A DNA stretch of 55,302 bases from Bacillus sp. BP-3 (GCF_028401955.1 NZ_JAQOTJ010000023.1:1-55302), one strand, 5' to 3'. Counted from the first letter of the stretch, positions 8,871-18,491 are shown. The notes: generated by a model not told the origin, from the letters alone. Program-made: numbers and translations.

Positions 8871-10617
8871 TATCGCTTCCCCCTTTTCTTTGAATTGGAA
8901 TCGTAAAGGAAATCTCCGTCCCTACTTCTAGTCTACTTACAATATGAAGCGTTGTATCTTTTCCAAACAACCCTATTAACCGTTCATTAATATTATATAA
9001 TGCTGTTCCCGTTCCTTTTTTTGACGATACAACTGCTTTTCCTAACCGCTCTAATCGCTCTGGTTCAATCCCTTGACCGTTATCTTTTACTTTGAAATGT
9101 ACGCTGTTTCGCTTAGCATAAACATGAATTTCAACTTGGCATATCGGCTGTTTTTTAGAAAATGCATGACGAAGAGCATTTTCTACTAATAATTGCAGCA
9201 CAAACGGTGGAAGCAAAATAGTATGCAGTTCGTCTTCAATGTACATTTTCACTTCATATTTATTCGGAAATCTTGCTTGTTCTAACGACAAATACGCATG
9301 TACATGATTTAATTCCTGTTCCAACGGAATAAGAAGCTGCCTTGCACCTTGTAAATTGCAGCGAAAATACACGCTTAGCTGCAACAATAGTTTTCTTGCT
9401 TTCTCTACATCTGTACGACATAAAGCAGAGACTGTATTAATCGCATTAAAAAGAAAATGAGGGTTAATTTGTGCTTGCAGCGCCTTTATTTCCGCATCTT
9501 GCAATAATTTACTTTGCAGTTCTGCTTCTCCAAGCTCAAGCTGCGTTGAAAAGATTTTTGCTAATCCTTCTGCCAGCTCTTCCTCAACGGGGCTTAATGA
9601 ATTCGGATTTTTAAAATAAAGCTTTAACGTACCAATGGTCTTTCCATGAGATGTGAGCGGAATCACGATTGCCGCTTGTAATGAACACCCTTCATGCGGA
9701 CAATTAATCTCCTCGCGCGACTTTGCTTTCATAATCTCTCCGCCCTTTAACACCTCTTTGGACAATTCAGTAATTAAGCTATGGGAAGGAATATGATGAT
9801 CAGATCCTACTCCAACATGTGCTAATATTTTTTCTGTATCTGTTAAAGATACTGCATCTGTTCCTGTAAAGCGATGGATAATTTGTGCCACATGCGTACA
9901 TGATTCTTCCGTTAACCCTTGGCGAAAATACGGAAGCGTTTTATCAGCAATGAGCAATACTTTATGCGTTTGTAATGCCTTCGTATGCTCTTCTTGTCGT
10001 ATAATGGACTGAATCATTGACAATAGAATATAACTTCCAAAACCATTTACAATAATCATTGGGATTGCAATAGTTTTCACAATGCTCCAGCCGTCATCGA
10101 TTATGAAAAGAATCATAAGCATTTCCAGCGATACCATACAGATGCTAAGCACTGAAGAAAACTTTGGGGTTACAACGCGATTCCATTTTTGATATAAATA
10201 GCCAATATAACCTGTCACAATACCAGCTAAAATAGAAGAGAGTGCACAGCTTAATGCAGTCGTTCCCCCGAGCACATAACGATGAATACCAGATATAAAT
10301 CCTACTCCTATTCCAACAATTGGACCTCCAAGTAACCCGCTAATCCCAATTCCCATAATACGCGTATTTGCAATCGTACTAGAAGAAGAGACGCCCCGTA
10401 GCCAGTTGTCATTCAAAATCGTATTACCAGAAATCTCAATCCCTGTGTAGTTACTTACAATTGTAAATAATGAAAATATGCCAATTAACATAAAGCTTCC
10501 CTTATAGCCTTCTTGCTTATACAGTAGCCAACGGAACACCTTAATATGCGAAAGTAAATATCCTAAAATGACGATTAAACCAACGCGTTCAATCATCATC
10601 AATAATAAATTCCCCAT
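8851..10617 (-). CDS. LytS-type sensor histidine kinase (5TM-LYT, GAF, His kinase, HATPase)
   Basis: 588 residues from the ATG at 10617, chosen because AAGGA precedes it at good spacing; an in-frame ATG at 10650 lacks one. The N-terminal ~200 residues carry the multi-pass 5TMR-LYT sensor with the conserved NTRIMGIGISGLLGGP region. A GAF domain (about 215-370), the His_kinase phosphoacceptor QINPHFLFNAIN and a C-terminal ATPase (DNGQGI, GTGTALYN) follow. This is the architecture of E. coli YpdA and BtsS, which sense pyruvate, and of LytS. With the LytTR regulator and OFA transporter beside it, an extracellular organic acid, probably pyruvate, is the likely signal. Confidence 0.92.
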   Translation of the reverse strand: MGNLLLMMIERVGLIVILGYLLSHIKVFRWLLYKQEGYKGSFMLIGIFSLFTIVSNYTGIEISGNTILNDNWLRGVSSSSTIANTRIMGIGISGLLGGPIVGIGVGFISGIHRYVLGGTTALSCALSSILAGIVTGYIGYLYQKWNRVVTPKFSSVLSICMVSLEMLMILFIIDDGWSIVKTIAIPMIIVNGFGSYILLSMIQSIIRQEEHTKALQTHKVLLIADKTLPYFRQGLTEESCTHVAQIIHRFTGTDAVSLTDTEKILAHVGVGSDHHIPSHSLITELSKEVLKGGEIMKAKSREEINCPHEGCSLQAAIVIPLTSHGKTIGTLKLYFKNPNSLSPVEEELAEGLAKIFSTQLELGEAELQSKLLQDAEIKALQAQINPHFLFNAINTVSALCRTDVEKARKLLLQLSVYFRCNLQGARQLLIPLEQELNHVHAYLSLEQARFPNKYEVKMYIEDELHTILLPPFVLQLLVENALRHAFSKKQPICQVEIHVYAKRNSVHFKVKDNGQGIEPERLERLGKAVVSSKKGTGTALYNINERLIGLFGKDTTLHIVSRLEVGTEISFTIPIQRKGGSDIENISN

Positions 10618-10800
10618 TTTATGTCCTTCCTTCATGTATTTTTCATTCAATATAGTACATCATTATGTCTATACCGTAAACGTCAATGAAATCCAAATTA
10701 CATCATAAAGATTGATTTTAAAGTTACTTTTTGTTTCCTTCACTTTCCACAGCGGAATACCACTTAAATTAACAAGTCCAATAAACGCTGTTAGCAGTAA

Positions 10801-10850
10801 AGAAAAAAAACGCTTAGAGTATAAAAAAATTCTGAGCGTTTTTTCTTTAC
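10801..10850 (-). terminator. Terminator of a decayed minus-strand gene
   Basis: Complementary arms AACGCTTAGA and TTCTGAGCGTT with A/T runs on both sides form a long hairpin next to the TAA at 10851-10853 of the pseudogene to its right. Confidence 0.7.
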
Positions 10851-11111
10851 TTATGTATTCAACATAAACACCCTTAATGTAAATGAGGAAAAATTTGATT
10901 GTTCTAATGTTGGCTGTTTATTTTGAAAAATTCCTTCTTCACAAAAATTGTATAAACTAACACCATATTTGACCAAACTAAATCCCTTATAAATGGCTAA
11001 TGTGATTGATTCGTTATCAGTAAGGAACTAACTATTCCAAAAAGAATTGAGTGAATATAAAGCTATATAAAACTCATCAGAGTTTATTTCGTATGTGAAT
11101 TTTTGAATAAT
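10851..11111 (-). pseudogene. C-terminal part of a decayed gene, product unknown
   Basis: One reading frame runs from about 11111 to the TAA at 10851, interrupted only by TAG at 11028-11030. The translated text looks protein-like (for example ITLAIYKGFSLVKYGVSLYN) and ends next to a terminator, as a real gene would. A 198-base MITE lies just upstream, and beyond it is another open stretch on the same strand. The two stretches may be parts of one inactivated gene. I do not recognise the family. Confidence 0.5.
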
Positions 11112-11139
11112 TTACACTGATCCTTTATAAAAAATAAAG

Positions 11140-11337
11140 GTAACTACTCAGTCACTCTATGAAAGAACGATAGAAAAGCATTTTTTTAATTGGACAAGAT
11201 GGACTGGCTATGTATAGTAGCGGTCAGGACCTTTTCCTGCCACGCGCAAGGTTTTAAAACAAAGAAAGGCAGCAATTTTTCGCTGGCATTATACTCGTTA
11301 CCAAACTTCTAAATGAAGTGTATGGCTGAGTAGTTAC
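11140..11337. mobile_element. MITE-like element (bcr-type) with 12-bp terminal inverted repeats
   Basis: GTAACTACTCAG (11140-11151) and CTGAGTAGTTAC (11326-11337) are perfect inverted termini, and similarity continues weakly inward (TCAC versus CCAT). The 198-base interior has no open frame, so it is non-autonomous. It lies within decayed coding sequence. The B. cereus group carries several families of short interspersed repeats (bcr elements); assignment to a named family needs comparison. No clear target duplication was seen. Confidence 0.7.
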
Positions 11338-11555
11338 AAATTAAAAAATAATTCCCATTCTTTTAAAAGTCCTGGATATGCATCATCGAGCATTCTAAAT
11401 GGACTATAGTAAAAACTAAAACTAAGTTCATAACCTGTTATAATTTGTAAAATTATGTTTTGAATATTTATACAAAAAACAGCGATATCAGTACATGCAC
11501 ATAAAATTACTGTTTTTTTGAGTTTAACATTTTGTGCCTTTTGTAAAACTAATTC
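11334..11555 (-). pseudogene. Second fragment of a decayed gene, upstream of the MITE
   Basis: A 73-codon open stretch without an initiator, closed upstream by TAA and downstream by a TAA formed inside the MITE terminus. Its translation has ordinary protein composition (for instance SFYYSPFRMLDDAYPGLL). It is on the same strand as the fragment on the other side of the MITE, which suggests insertion into one gene, though continuity cannot be proved. Family not recognised. Confidence 0.45.
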
Positions 11556-11683
11556 TTGTTATCGGCTTCAAACGGAAAATAAACAGAAAATTGTTTTTAT
11601 TCACAAAAGCACGTATAATCAAACGCAAGTAGACAATTACTACCAATATTTAATTCTATTGAAATATCATAAGGAGGCAAACA

Positions 11684-13195
11684 ATGGGGAACATTTATGA
11701 AAAAACAATAGTTATTATTGCAACCATGGCCATTTCAATTTCTCTTTTTGGTTGTGAAGCAGAAAACAAAACAGCAAATACAACAAATGTCAAGAAAGAA
11801 AAAAAGGATACACAAACTGATTCAATAGTACAGCAGCAAATAAAAGAGGCTGAAAAAAGAGGAAATACGGTTGGGAACATTTCTAACAAAGGGAAAATGG
11901 TCGAAAGTGATGGTTGGATTTATTATGCGGTCAATGGAAGTAAGAATACAAAAGGTATTTATCGTACAAAGGATTATTTTCAAACATCAGAACTTTTAGT
12001 AAAAGATGTAAATGCCTCTTATATAAATATAAACAATCAATCTTTATATTTTATCCATATGGCGACAAATGATAATACAGGTTCAAATGAACTGCCTTCT
12101 TTAATGAAGTATGACATTTCAGCTAAAAAACTCGATACATTGAAAACAGATACAAGTTACGTATATATAAAAGATCAAACTTTGTTTTATCCGAAAAAAT
12201 ACTCGGAGCATGGTGGTTTTGATATTGTAGGGATTATAAAAATGGATTTGAAAACAGGACAAGAAGAGGAAACTACACCTAAATACACTGGTTGGGCTCA
12301 AACAATAGATGATAGTATTCTACATTGGAATAAAAATCGTGGAAGACAGGTTACCAAGAATAACAAAACCTGGTCAAAGGAAAAGTATGCAGAAATATCT
12401 AGTGCGGTATATCATGATGAAAAACTATATGCTGTTGTAGATTTTTCGCTCCCTTTTGAAGCACATAAAGCTACGCACGGTATATACGAGTTAGACGTTC
12501 AGCAAAATACAGAAAAGCTATTAATACAGGACGTCTTACAGATGAACATAACAGGGGATACTTTTTATTATGTAAAAAATGACGGTGTGTATAAGAGAAA
12601 AATCAATGGTGGAAGTGAAGAATTAATCTATAACAAAGCTCTTGAACCTTCTAAATCTTATTTATATTTTATAGCAGGAGATATGTATCTATATACAGAT
12701 AATGGCGTTATTTTAAATCTGAAGACAAAAAAATCAAATGAAATAAAAGATAAACCGTTACCTAATGACGCAATGTTAAACAAAGTATTAAATGCACAAA
12801 AAGAACTCACCTATATCCAAACGAGAGCATTCACAGGGAATTCAAAATCAATGGGGCGTTTTTCGTACGGGGAATTGCTCATCCCCGCATATAATACAAA
12901 AAAAGCGTTAGAAACTACATTGTCTACATATTTCTCAAAACAATTTATTACGGAATATATGCAAAGTGAATATGTAAAAGAAATAGACGGAAAAATGCAC
13001 TATGTTATTGGAGATCCAAGTTCAAAAGCTGCAACTAAATATATAAAGATTACTTCTTCTCAATTAAAGGATGGTAAGTTAGCAGCAAAAGTGGAGACAT
13101 ATAACGAGTATGCAAATGTAACAAAAGATGTAGAAATAGAATTCAGTTATGAAAATAATCAATGGGTGATAAATAAAATGCCAAGTTTTGAGTAG
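11684..13195 (+). CDS. DUF5050-like lipoprotein with IseA-like C-terminal domain
   Basis: 503 residues. The N-terminus has a hydrophobic signal and a lipobox-like LFGC with Cys at about 24, so it should be anchored to the outer face of the membrane. A lysine/glutamine-rich linker follows, then repeated short beta-strand units of the type GWIYYAVN, LYFIHM and TFYYVKNDG (about 75-345), as in DUF5050 beta-propeller proteins. The last ~120 residues look like the IseA/YoeB DL-endopeptidase-inhibitor fold, a tentative assignment. AAGGAGG precedes the ATG at 11684. An envelope role, perhaps tuning autolysins, is inferred. Confidence 0.75.
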   Translation: MGNIYEKTIVIIATMAISISLFGCEAENKTANTTNVKKEKKDTQTDSIVQQQIKEAEKRGNTVGNISNKGKMVESDGWIYYAVNGSKNTKGIYRTKDYFQTSELLVKDVNASYININNQSLYFIHMATNDNTGSNELPSLMKYDISAKKLDTLKTDTSYVYIKDQTLFYPKKYSEHGGFDIVGIIKMDLKTGQEEETTPKYTGWAQTIDDSILHWNKNRGRQVTKNNKTWSKEKYAEISSAVYHDEKLYAVVDFSLPFEAHKATHGIYELDVQQNTEKLLIQDVLQMNITGDTFYYVKNDGVYKRKINGGSEELIYNKALEPSKSYLYFIAGDMYLYTDNGVILNLKTKKSNEIKDKPLPNDAMLNKVLNAQKELTYIQTRAFTGNSKSMGRFSYGELLIPAYNTKKALETTLSTYFSKQFITEYMQSEYVKEIDGKMHYVIGDPSSKAATKYIKITSSQLKDGKLAAKVETYNEYANVTKDVEIEFSYENNQWVINKMPSFE

Positions 13196-13200
13196 AGTAG

Positions 13201-13233
13201 AAAACTGAAACAAATTTCTTTGGTTTTCAGTTT
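13201..13233 (+). terminator. Terminator after the lipoprotein gene
   Basis: AAACTGAAA pairs with TTTTCAGTTT, starting 6 bases past the lipoprotein stop. Confidence 0.7.
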
Positions 13234-13236
13234 ATT

Positions 13237-13500
13237 CTAGCTTCCTACTTTCACGAGTGTGTATGGTATTTTCTTTATCATGTCCTTAAAACGACCATGT
13301 TTCTTTCGAATATTTCTTTGCTTGTTTCAGAAAAGATTGAATCTCTCTAGAACGTACCAGTCTATTTTGCTAAGCCATTTCTGAACAATTGGAGATAAGC
13401 TGTAGTAATTTTTAAATCCTTGTAAGATTCGATTTAACCCTTTCACCAACTCATTCAGTTGTAAGTACAATTTATTTCTAGGCTCTGTGTACTTCTGGAT
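13237..13500 (-). pseudogene. C-terminal remnant of a group II intron reverse transcriptase/maturase
   Basis: The minus strand encodes a stretch typical of maturase C-termini: ELVKGLNRILQGFKNYYSL, then PIVQKWLSKIDWYVLERFN, then a basic tail. One in-frame TGA replaces a probable tryptophan after NLF. Neither the reverse transcriptase core nor intron RNA is seen. Its upstream end abuts an MFS transporter tail on the opposite strand, so this is a rearrangement scar. Confidence 0.75.
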
Positions 13501-13619
13501 ATCAAGCCATGTTCCTTGCTGCTGCGATTGCAGTCGTTATTGCTATGCTAGCCATGGTATTTGTGAAACCAGGAAAACAGCAACCTGCATCTTCAGGTGC
13601 TGAAAGTTTAAAAGCATAA
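13491..13619 (+). pseudogene. C-terminal fragment of an MFS drug-efflux transporter
   Basis: The frame TSGYQAMFLAAAIAVVIAML, then a hydrophobic end and a short polar tail, stops at TAA 13617-13619. This is the last membrane helix of an EmrB/QacA- or DHA-type transporter. The rest of the gene is missing and is replaced by the maturase remnant on the other strand. Confidence 0.65.
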
Positions 13620-13671
13620 TAATGCAACTCTTTGAATAGTAACGGGGTTAAATTTGAAGTACAAAATGCAA

Positions 13672-13697
13672 AAGAGGTGCAATTAGCACTTTTGATC
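13672..13697 (-). terminator. Weak terminator after the alpha/beta hydrolase gene
   Basis: GGTGC/GCAC arms with flanking AAAAG/CTTTT lie just past the hydrolase stop on the minus strand. Confidence 0.45.
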
Positions 13698-13711
13698 CTA
13701 TCAGTTTATCA

Positions 13712-14359
13712 CTAATTTGTCCTAACGGTTTCTTGGAGTTTTTCTATTACCCTTGATAAAGCTAAAATTGAATTTGTTGTTTCATATTCTCCAACATTTA
13801 AGGAATGATTTGCATTTTGAATTACATCAACTTTTAAATTCGATTTACTTAATTGGTCAATTTGATTTGCATTGTAATAATGATCTTTATCCCCGATGAC
13901 GAAAAGCCCTTGATGTTGACTATTCAAGATTGAGTCAAAGATCGAATCAAAATTTATTAGAGGAGTAAATAAAATCATTTTTGACTTTAGGAATTCTTCT
14001 CTCTTCATTAAGTCATTCGCGATTGGTATTGTTCCGAGTGATTTTCCTAAAAAAATAGAATTGTCATATTGTCCATTTTTTAAAACATCTAAAATCACAG
14101 GATTAATATCATCCATCATTATCTTTGTTATCTTTTCAATATTATTTTTCGTTGGTTGCTCATTATAGGAGTAATGGACATGGACAATATCAATTTTATT
14201 TTGGAGCATTGCCATTGTCGCGTAATAAAACAATGGTTTATCGTAATTGTAACCTGAACCTGAAAACATAAAGCAAATCGTTTTGGAACCCATTTCGAAA
14301 TGTGTATAACGAATCGATTTGTCGTTTATTTGTAGCTCTTTTTTATTTCCTTTCATCAT
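13712..14359 (-). CDS. Alpha/beta hydrolase family protein
   Basis: 215 residues. The N-terminal strand leads to an oxyanion loop, FMFSGSGYNYDK. The nucleophile elbow is GKSLG (Ser near 108). A late acid lies in VIGDKDHYYN and the catalytic His in NANHSLNVG. All three triad members are therefore present in the right order for a small dienelactone-hydrolase or YqiA-like esterase. No signal peptide, so cytosolic. GGAGGG precedes ATG at 14359. Substrate unknown. Confidence 0.82.
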   Translation of the reverse strand: MMKGNKKELQINDKSIRYTHFEMGSKTICFMFSGSGYNYDKPLFYYATMAMLQNKIDIVHVHYSYNEQPTKNNIEKITKIMMDDINPVILDVLKNGQYDNSIFLGKSLGTIPIANDLMKREEFLKSKMILFTPLINFDSIFDSILNSQHQGLFVIGDKDHYYNANQIDQLSKSNLKVDVIQNANHSLNVGEYETTNSILALSRVIEKLQETVRTN

Positions 14360-14575
14360 TGTTCCCTCCGAAACTTTTATAATATAACAACAAAAATTAC
14401 CGATTGTTTTATTTCCTTTATGTCAAAAATCTTTTTAACGATACCGAGCCGATTCGCAATTATAAAAAAAGAGAAGATAACTTTCGTTAGCTTCCCTTTT
14501 TCATACAGTGTAAATATTTATACTAATCTAGAAACTACTAAACTATTGTTCATTTAAAATTATTGAAATCTAAAC

Positions 14576-17299
14576 TTAGTTAGAAACCTTAGACTCTTCT
14601 AATTTCTCACGAAGAACCATTTGTAAGATACCGCCGTGACGGTAGTAGTCGATTTCTACTTCGCTGTCGAAGCGTGCTACAACTTCAAATTGTTTTTTGT
14701 TTCCATCAAGGTCAGTTGCAACTACTGTTACAAGGTCGCGTGGTTTTACTGTTTTATCGATTTGAATTTCAAATGACTCTTGACCAGTAAGACCTAATGT
14801 TTCTGAGCTTTCACCATCTTTAAATTGTAATGGTAATACGCCCATTAATACTAGGTTACTGCGGTGGATACGCTCGAAGCTTTCTGCGATAACTGCTTTG
14901 ATGCCTAAAAGGTTTGTACCTTTTGCAGCCCAGTCACGTGAGCTTCCCATACCGTAGTCTTTACCAGCGATTACAAGAAGACCTGTGCCGTCTTGTTTGT
15001 ATTTCATTGCTGCATCATAGATAGATGTCACTTCGCCTGTTGGCCAGTATGTTGTGAATCCACCTTCTGTGCCAGGTGCGATTTGGTTTTTAATGCGGAT
15101 GTTCGCAAATGTACCACGCATCATAACTTCATGGTTACCACGGCGAGAACCGTAAGAGTTGAAGTCAACTGGCTGTACGCCATTTTCTAATAAGTAACGG
15201 CCTGCTGGTGTGTTTTTACCGATAGATCCTGCTGGTGAAATGTGGTCTGTTGTTACAGAATCACCAAATTTACCAACAACGCGTAGTCCTGAAAGTGCTT
15301 CTACTTCACCTGGTTCTTTAGATAATCCTTCAAAGAACGGTGGGTTTTGGATATATGTTGAGTCATTATCCCAAGTATATAACGCTTCGTTTGAAGTTTG
15401 GATTTCGTTCCAACGTTCGTTGCTGTTAAATACTTGTGCATATTCTTTCTTAAATAGTTCAGATGTTACAACATTTTGTACAACTTCTTCGATTTCTGCC
15501 GCTGTTGGCCAAATGTCATTAAAGTAAATTGGGTTGCCGTTTGCATCGTTACCGATTGCATCATTTTTCAAGTCGATATCTACTGTACCAGCAAGTGCAT
15601 ATGCAACTACAAGCGGTGGTGATGCTAAGTAGTTTGCTTTTACAAGAGGATGAATACGACCTTCAAAGTTACGGTTACCAGATAATACAGATGTTACTAA
15701 TAGGTCATTTGCAGCGATTGATTCTTCTAATTCTGGTGCTAATGGACCAGAGTTACCGATACAAGTTGTACAGCCATAACCTACTGTTTGGAAACCTAAT
15801 TGATCTAAATAAGTTGTTAATCCAGACTTATCTAAGTATTCCGTAACAACTTTAGATCCTGGTGCTAATGAAGTTTTTACATAACCAGGTACTTTAAGTC
15901 CTTTTTCAATTGCTTTTTTCGCAACTAAACCTGCACCAATTAATACATATGGGTTAGATGTATTTGTACAGCTTGTAATCGCAGCAATTGCAATTGCACC
16001 TGTTTTCATCGTTACTTCTTCATCTTCTAATACTACTTTCACTTCTTTATCAAATTCTTGCTCTGCGAAGCCAAATCCTTGGTTACCAACCGGTGCCACA
16101 ACAGCTTTACGGAACTCATCTCTCATGTTAGAAAGAGGAATTAAGTCTTGTGGACGTTTCGGACCAGAAAGGTTAGACTCAATTGTATTTAAATCAATTT
16201 CAACAAGATCTGTATAGATTGGATCTTGACTATCAGCTGTATAGAATAAGCCGTTCGCTTTACAATATTCTTCAACGATACGAATTTGTTCTTCGCTTCT
16301 TCCTGTTAAACGTAAGTAATCTAATGAAATATCATCGATTGGGAAGAATCCACAAGTCGCGCCGTACTCTGGTGCCATGTTAGAAATTGTTGCACGGTCA
16401 GCTAGTGGCATACTTTGTAAACCGCTACCGAAGAATTCAACGAATTTTCCAACTACACCTTTTTGACGTAATACTTGTGTTACTTTTAATGCAACGTCTG
16501 TTGCTGTTGTACCACTTGGAAGTGTACCTGTTAATTTCACACCGATTACTTCTGGTACTGGGAAGTATGAAGGCTGTCCAAGCATTCCAGCTTCTGCTTC
16601 AATACCACCAACGCCCCATCCAAGAACGCCAATACCGTTAATCATCGTTGTATGAGAATCTGTTCCTACTAATGAATCTGGGTATGCAACAAGTTCACCT
16701 TCAGCATTTTTCACTGCATGCACAACTGGCGCTAAATACTCAAGGTTTACTTGGTGAACGATACCTGTTGCTGGTGGAACTGCACGGTAGTTATCAAATG
16801 ATTTTTGTGCCCAGCTCAAAAATTTATAACGTTCTTCATTACGTTTGAATTCTAAATCCATGTTAAATTGAAGCGCATCTGCTGAACCCGCTCTATCAAC
16901 CTGTACAGAATGGTCAATAACAAGATCAACTGTAATTTCTGGATTGATTTTATCAGGATCTCCGCCCATATCTGCCATTGCTTTACGAAGAGAAGCTAAA
17001 TCAACAACAGCTGGAACTCCTGTAAAGTCTTGTAAGATAACGCGAGATGGTTTAAACGGTACATCGATATCTTGAATATCTTTCGTTCCCCATTTCGCTA
17101 AATTTTCAACATGTTCATCTTTAATAACACGGCCATCAACTTGACGAAGTACTGACTCAAGTAATACTTTAACCGAATAAGGTAATTTAGAAACATTACC
17201 TACCCCTGCATTTTCAAGCGCTTTCAAACTATAATAGTGATACGTGTTTCCATCTACTTCAAATGTTGCGCGAGTGTTAAATGGATTGTGTTTTACCAT
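14576..17299 (-). CDS. acnA: Aconitate hydratase AcnA (CitB)
   Basis: 907 residues from ATG 17299, which follows AGGGGGGTAACCAT; the frame extends 22 codons upstream but without a ribosome site. It interconverts citrate and isocitrate in the TCA cycle. The [4Fe-4S] ligands are in TSCTNTSNP and [13 protein letters not shown], the usual one plus two cysteines. The C-terminal swivelling domain contains [13 protein letters not shown]. subtilis CitB is also an iron-responsive RNA-binding protein, and the full-length match suggests the same here. A sigmaA promoter and a CcpC-type box lie upstream. Neighbouring sspO, sspP and a cotM-like gene repeat the B. subtilis arrangement. Confidence 0.98.
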   Translation of the reverse strand: MVKHNPFNTRATFEVDGNTYHYYSLKALENAGVGNVSKLPYSVKVLLESVLRQVDGRVIKDEHVENLAKWGTKDIQDIDVPFKPSRVILQDFTGVPAVVDLASLRKAMADMGGDPDKINPEITVDLVIDHSVQVDRAGSADALQFNMDLEFKRNEERYKFLSWAQKSFDNYRAVPPATGIVHQVNLEYLAPVVHAVKNAEGELVAYPDSLVGTDSHTTMINGIGVLGWGVGGIEAEAGMLGQPSYFPVPEVIGVKLTGTLPSGTTATDVALKVTQVLRQKGVVGKFVEFFGSGLQSMPLADRATISNMAPEYGATCGFFPIDDISLDYLRLTGRSEEQIRIVEEYCKANGLFYTADSQDPIYTDLVEIDLNTIESNLSGPKRPQDLIPLSNMRDEFRKAVVAPVGNQGFGFAEQEFDKEVKVVLEDEEVTMKTGAIAIAAITSCTNTSNPYVLIGAGLVAKKAIEKGLKVPGYVKTSLAPGSKVVTEYLDKSGLTTYLDQLGFQTVGYGCTTCIGNSGPLAPELEESIAANDLLVTSVLSGNRNFEGRIHPLVKANYLASPPLVVAYALAGTVDIDLKNDAIGNDANGNPIYFNDIWPTAAEIEEVVQNVVTSELFKKEYAQVFNSNERWNEIQTSNEALYTWDNDSTYIQNPPFFEGLSKEPGEVEALSGLRVVGKFGDSVTTDHISPAGSIGKNTPAGRYLLENGVQPVDFNSYGSRRGNHEVMMRGTFANIRIKNQIAPGTEGGFTTYWPTGEVTSIYDAAMKYKQDGTGLLVIAGKDYGMGSSRDWAAKGTNLLGIKAVIAESFERIHRSNLVLMGVLPLQFKDGESSETLGLTGQESFEIQIDKTVKPRDLVTVVATDLDGNKKQFEVVARFDSEVEIDYYRHGGILQMVLREKLEESKVSN

Positions 17300-17379
17300 T
17301 ATGGTTACCCCCCTGTTAAACGTGACTGAAATTGTCTGAATATAAAATGTAGACGAATTTTTCAATACCTTACGATAAT

Positions 17380-17408
17380 ATATTATTACAACTTAAAGGA
17401 TAAGTAAA
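17380..17408 (-). promoter_or_regulatory. acnA promoter
   Basis: On the minus strand, -35 TTTACT (17403-17408) and -10 TAATAT (17380-17385) are separated by exactly 17 bases, about 85 bases upstream of the acnA start codon. Confidence 0.7.
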
Positions 17409-17416
17409 CAATAAGA

Positions 17417-17446
17417 AACTTATGGTTTATCATAAGTTTTCTTTAT
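17417..17446. promoter_or_regulatory. CcpC-type operator and adjoining palindrome upstream of acnA
   Basis: ATAA-N7-TTAT occurs at 17432-17446, the dyad recognised by CcpC, the citrate-responsive repressor of citB in B. subtilis. An overlapping perfect palindrome, AACTTATG-N6-CATAAGTT (17417-17438), reaches to about nine bases from the -35 box. Citrate-controlled expression is predicted. Confidence 0.6.
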
Positions 17447-17581
17447 AACCTCGTTGCTGTATAATAATTTTCCCGTTAACAGATACTATTCCTATAAAGT
17501 GAAACTTCTTTTAAGAAGGTATTTTACTTTATAAATGAACCGAACTATTCAAATTCTCATGGCTGACTAAGGGGGATAATA

Positions 17582-17731
17582 ATGGGAAAACGTAAAGCAA
17601 ACCATGTCATTCCTGGAATGAATGCTGCCTCTGCACAAGGACAAGGTACAGGATACAATGAGGAATTTTCGAATGAGCCATTAACACCTGCACAACGCCA
17701 AAACAATAAAAAGCGTAAAAAGAATCAATAA
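17582..17731 (+). CDS. sspO: Small acid-soluble spore protein O
   Basis: 49 residues, starting [20 protein letters not shown], highly basic at both ends and Gln/Asn-rich, matching SspO (CotK) of Bacillus. It is a minor SASP made in the forespore and stored in the spore core. The strong AGGGGGATAATA ribosome site precedes ATG 17582. It is divergent from acnA as in B. subtilis, and a perfect hairpin terminator follows. Confidence 0.95.
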   Translation: MGKRKANHVIPGMNAASAQGQGTGYNEEFSNEPLTPAQRQNNKKRKKNQ

Positions 17732-17734
17732 CTC

Positions 17735-17765
17735 AAAATCCCAAAAGATAATCTTTTGGGATTTT
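17735..17765 (+). terminator. sspO terminator
   Basis: AATCCCAAAAGA and TCTTTTGGGATT form a perfect stem with a three-base loop followed by TTTTT. It lies immediately before the convergent deacetylase stop and can serve both genes. Confidence 0.9.
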
Positions 17766-18491
17766 TCAATGCTTGTACTTTAATAACTCTGACACTTTCA
17801 CAAAGCGATACCCTTGTTTTTGTAAGACTGGCAAAATTTCTTTTAATGCTTCAACAGTTTGACTTCTATCAGCTCCGCCGTCATGTAGTAAAACAATATC
17901 ACCACTTCTTGCATTGCTTAGTACATGTTGTACAATTTTATCTTTCCCAGGATTAGACCAATCCTTTGGGTCCTGGTGCCATGACCATAATACAATTTGA
18001 TATCCTGCTTCTGTCGCTGTTTTAAACACCGATTCATTAATATAACCACCAGGTGGACGGAAAAGGAGTGGTTTCTCTACCCACTTTTCCAAATATTTTT
18101 TCCCCTCTAGAATATCATTCTCGAGCTTTTGTCCATTTGTATTCCGTGCATACAAATGGTTCATTGTATGATTTCCAATTTCATGACCATCTTTTAGTAC
18201 TTGTTTGATTAAATATGGATTACGCTGAACTCTGAAGCCAATCATAAAAAAAGTCGCTTCTGCGTGGTATTCGCGTAATACATTTAAAATTTGCGGTGTA
18301 TATGTAGGATCCGGACCATCATCGAAAGTAATTGCTATTATTTTCTCATTCGTTGGTACTTCCCACGTTACATAACCAGTAGGCTCTAACTCTTTTCTCA
18401 TTAACATCTTTGCATCGACTTTCTCAATTTCCATCAAGCTTAACACTATGATTAGACAACTGATTATAATGCGGTTCGTTTTATTTATCAT
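17766..18491 (-). CDS. Polysaccharide deacetylase family protein
   Basis: 241 residues. A hydrophobic N-terminal segment (7-20) is a signal or anchor. The NodB domain has all five motifs: TFDDGPDPTYTP (catalytic base and metal Asp), HTMNH (two metal His), RPPGGYIN, DPKDWSNPG and LHDGG (catalytic His). Such enzymes remove acetyl groups from N-acetylglucosamine or N-acetylmuramic acid of peptidoglycan outside the membrane, often in lysozyme resistance or cortex formation. Its place between sspO and sspP hints at a sporulation role, which is inference. Confidence 0.93.
   Translation of the reverse strand: MINKTNRIIISCLIIVLSLMEIEKVDAKMLMRKELEPTGYVTWEVPTNEKIIAITFDDGPDPTYTPQILNVLREYHAEATFFMIGFRVQRNPYLIKQVLKDGHEIGNHTMNHLYARNTNGQKLENDILEGKKYLEKWVEKPLLFRPPGGYINESVFKTATEAGYQIVLWSWHQDPKDWSNPGKDKIVQHVLSNARSGDIVLLHDGGADRSQTVEALKEILPVLQKQGYRFVKVSELLKYKH

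Noticed and set aside
10669-10815. Protein-like minus-strand frame ending before the kinase gene (GLVNLSGIPLWKVKE)
   Set aside because: It would start inside the terminator hairpin and has no start codon or family match; kept out as too weak, though it may be a gene tail.
11518-11700. 60-codon plus-strand ORF overlapping the lipoprotein start
   Set aside because: No ribosome site; it is the shadow of the minus-strand pseudogene and the lipoprotein promoter region.
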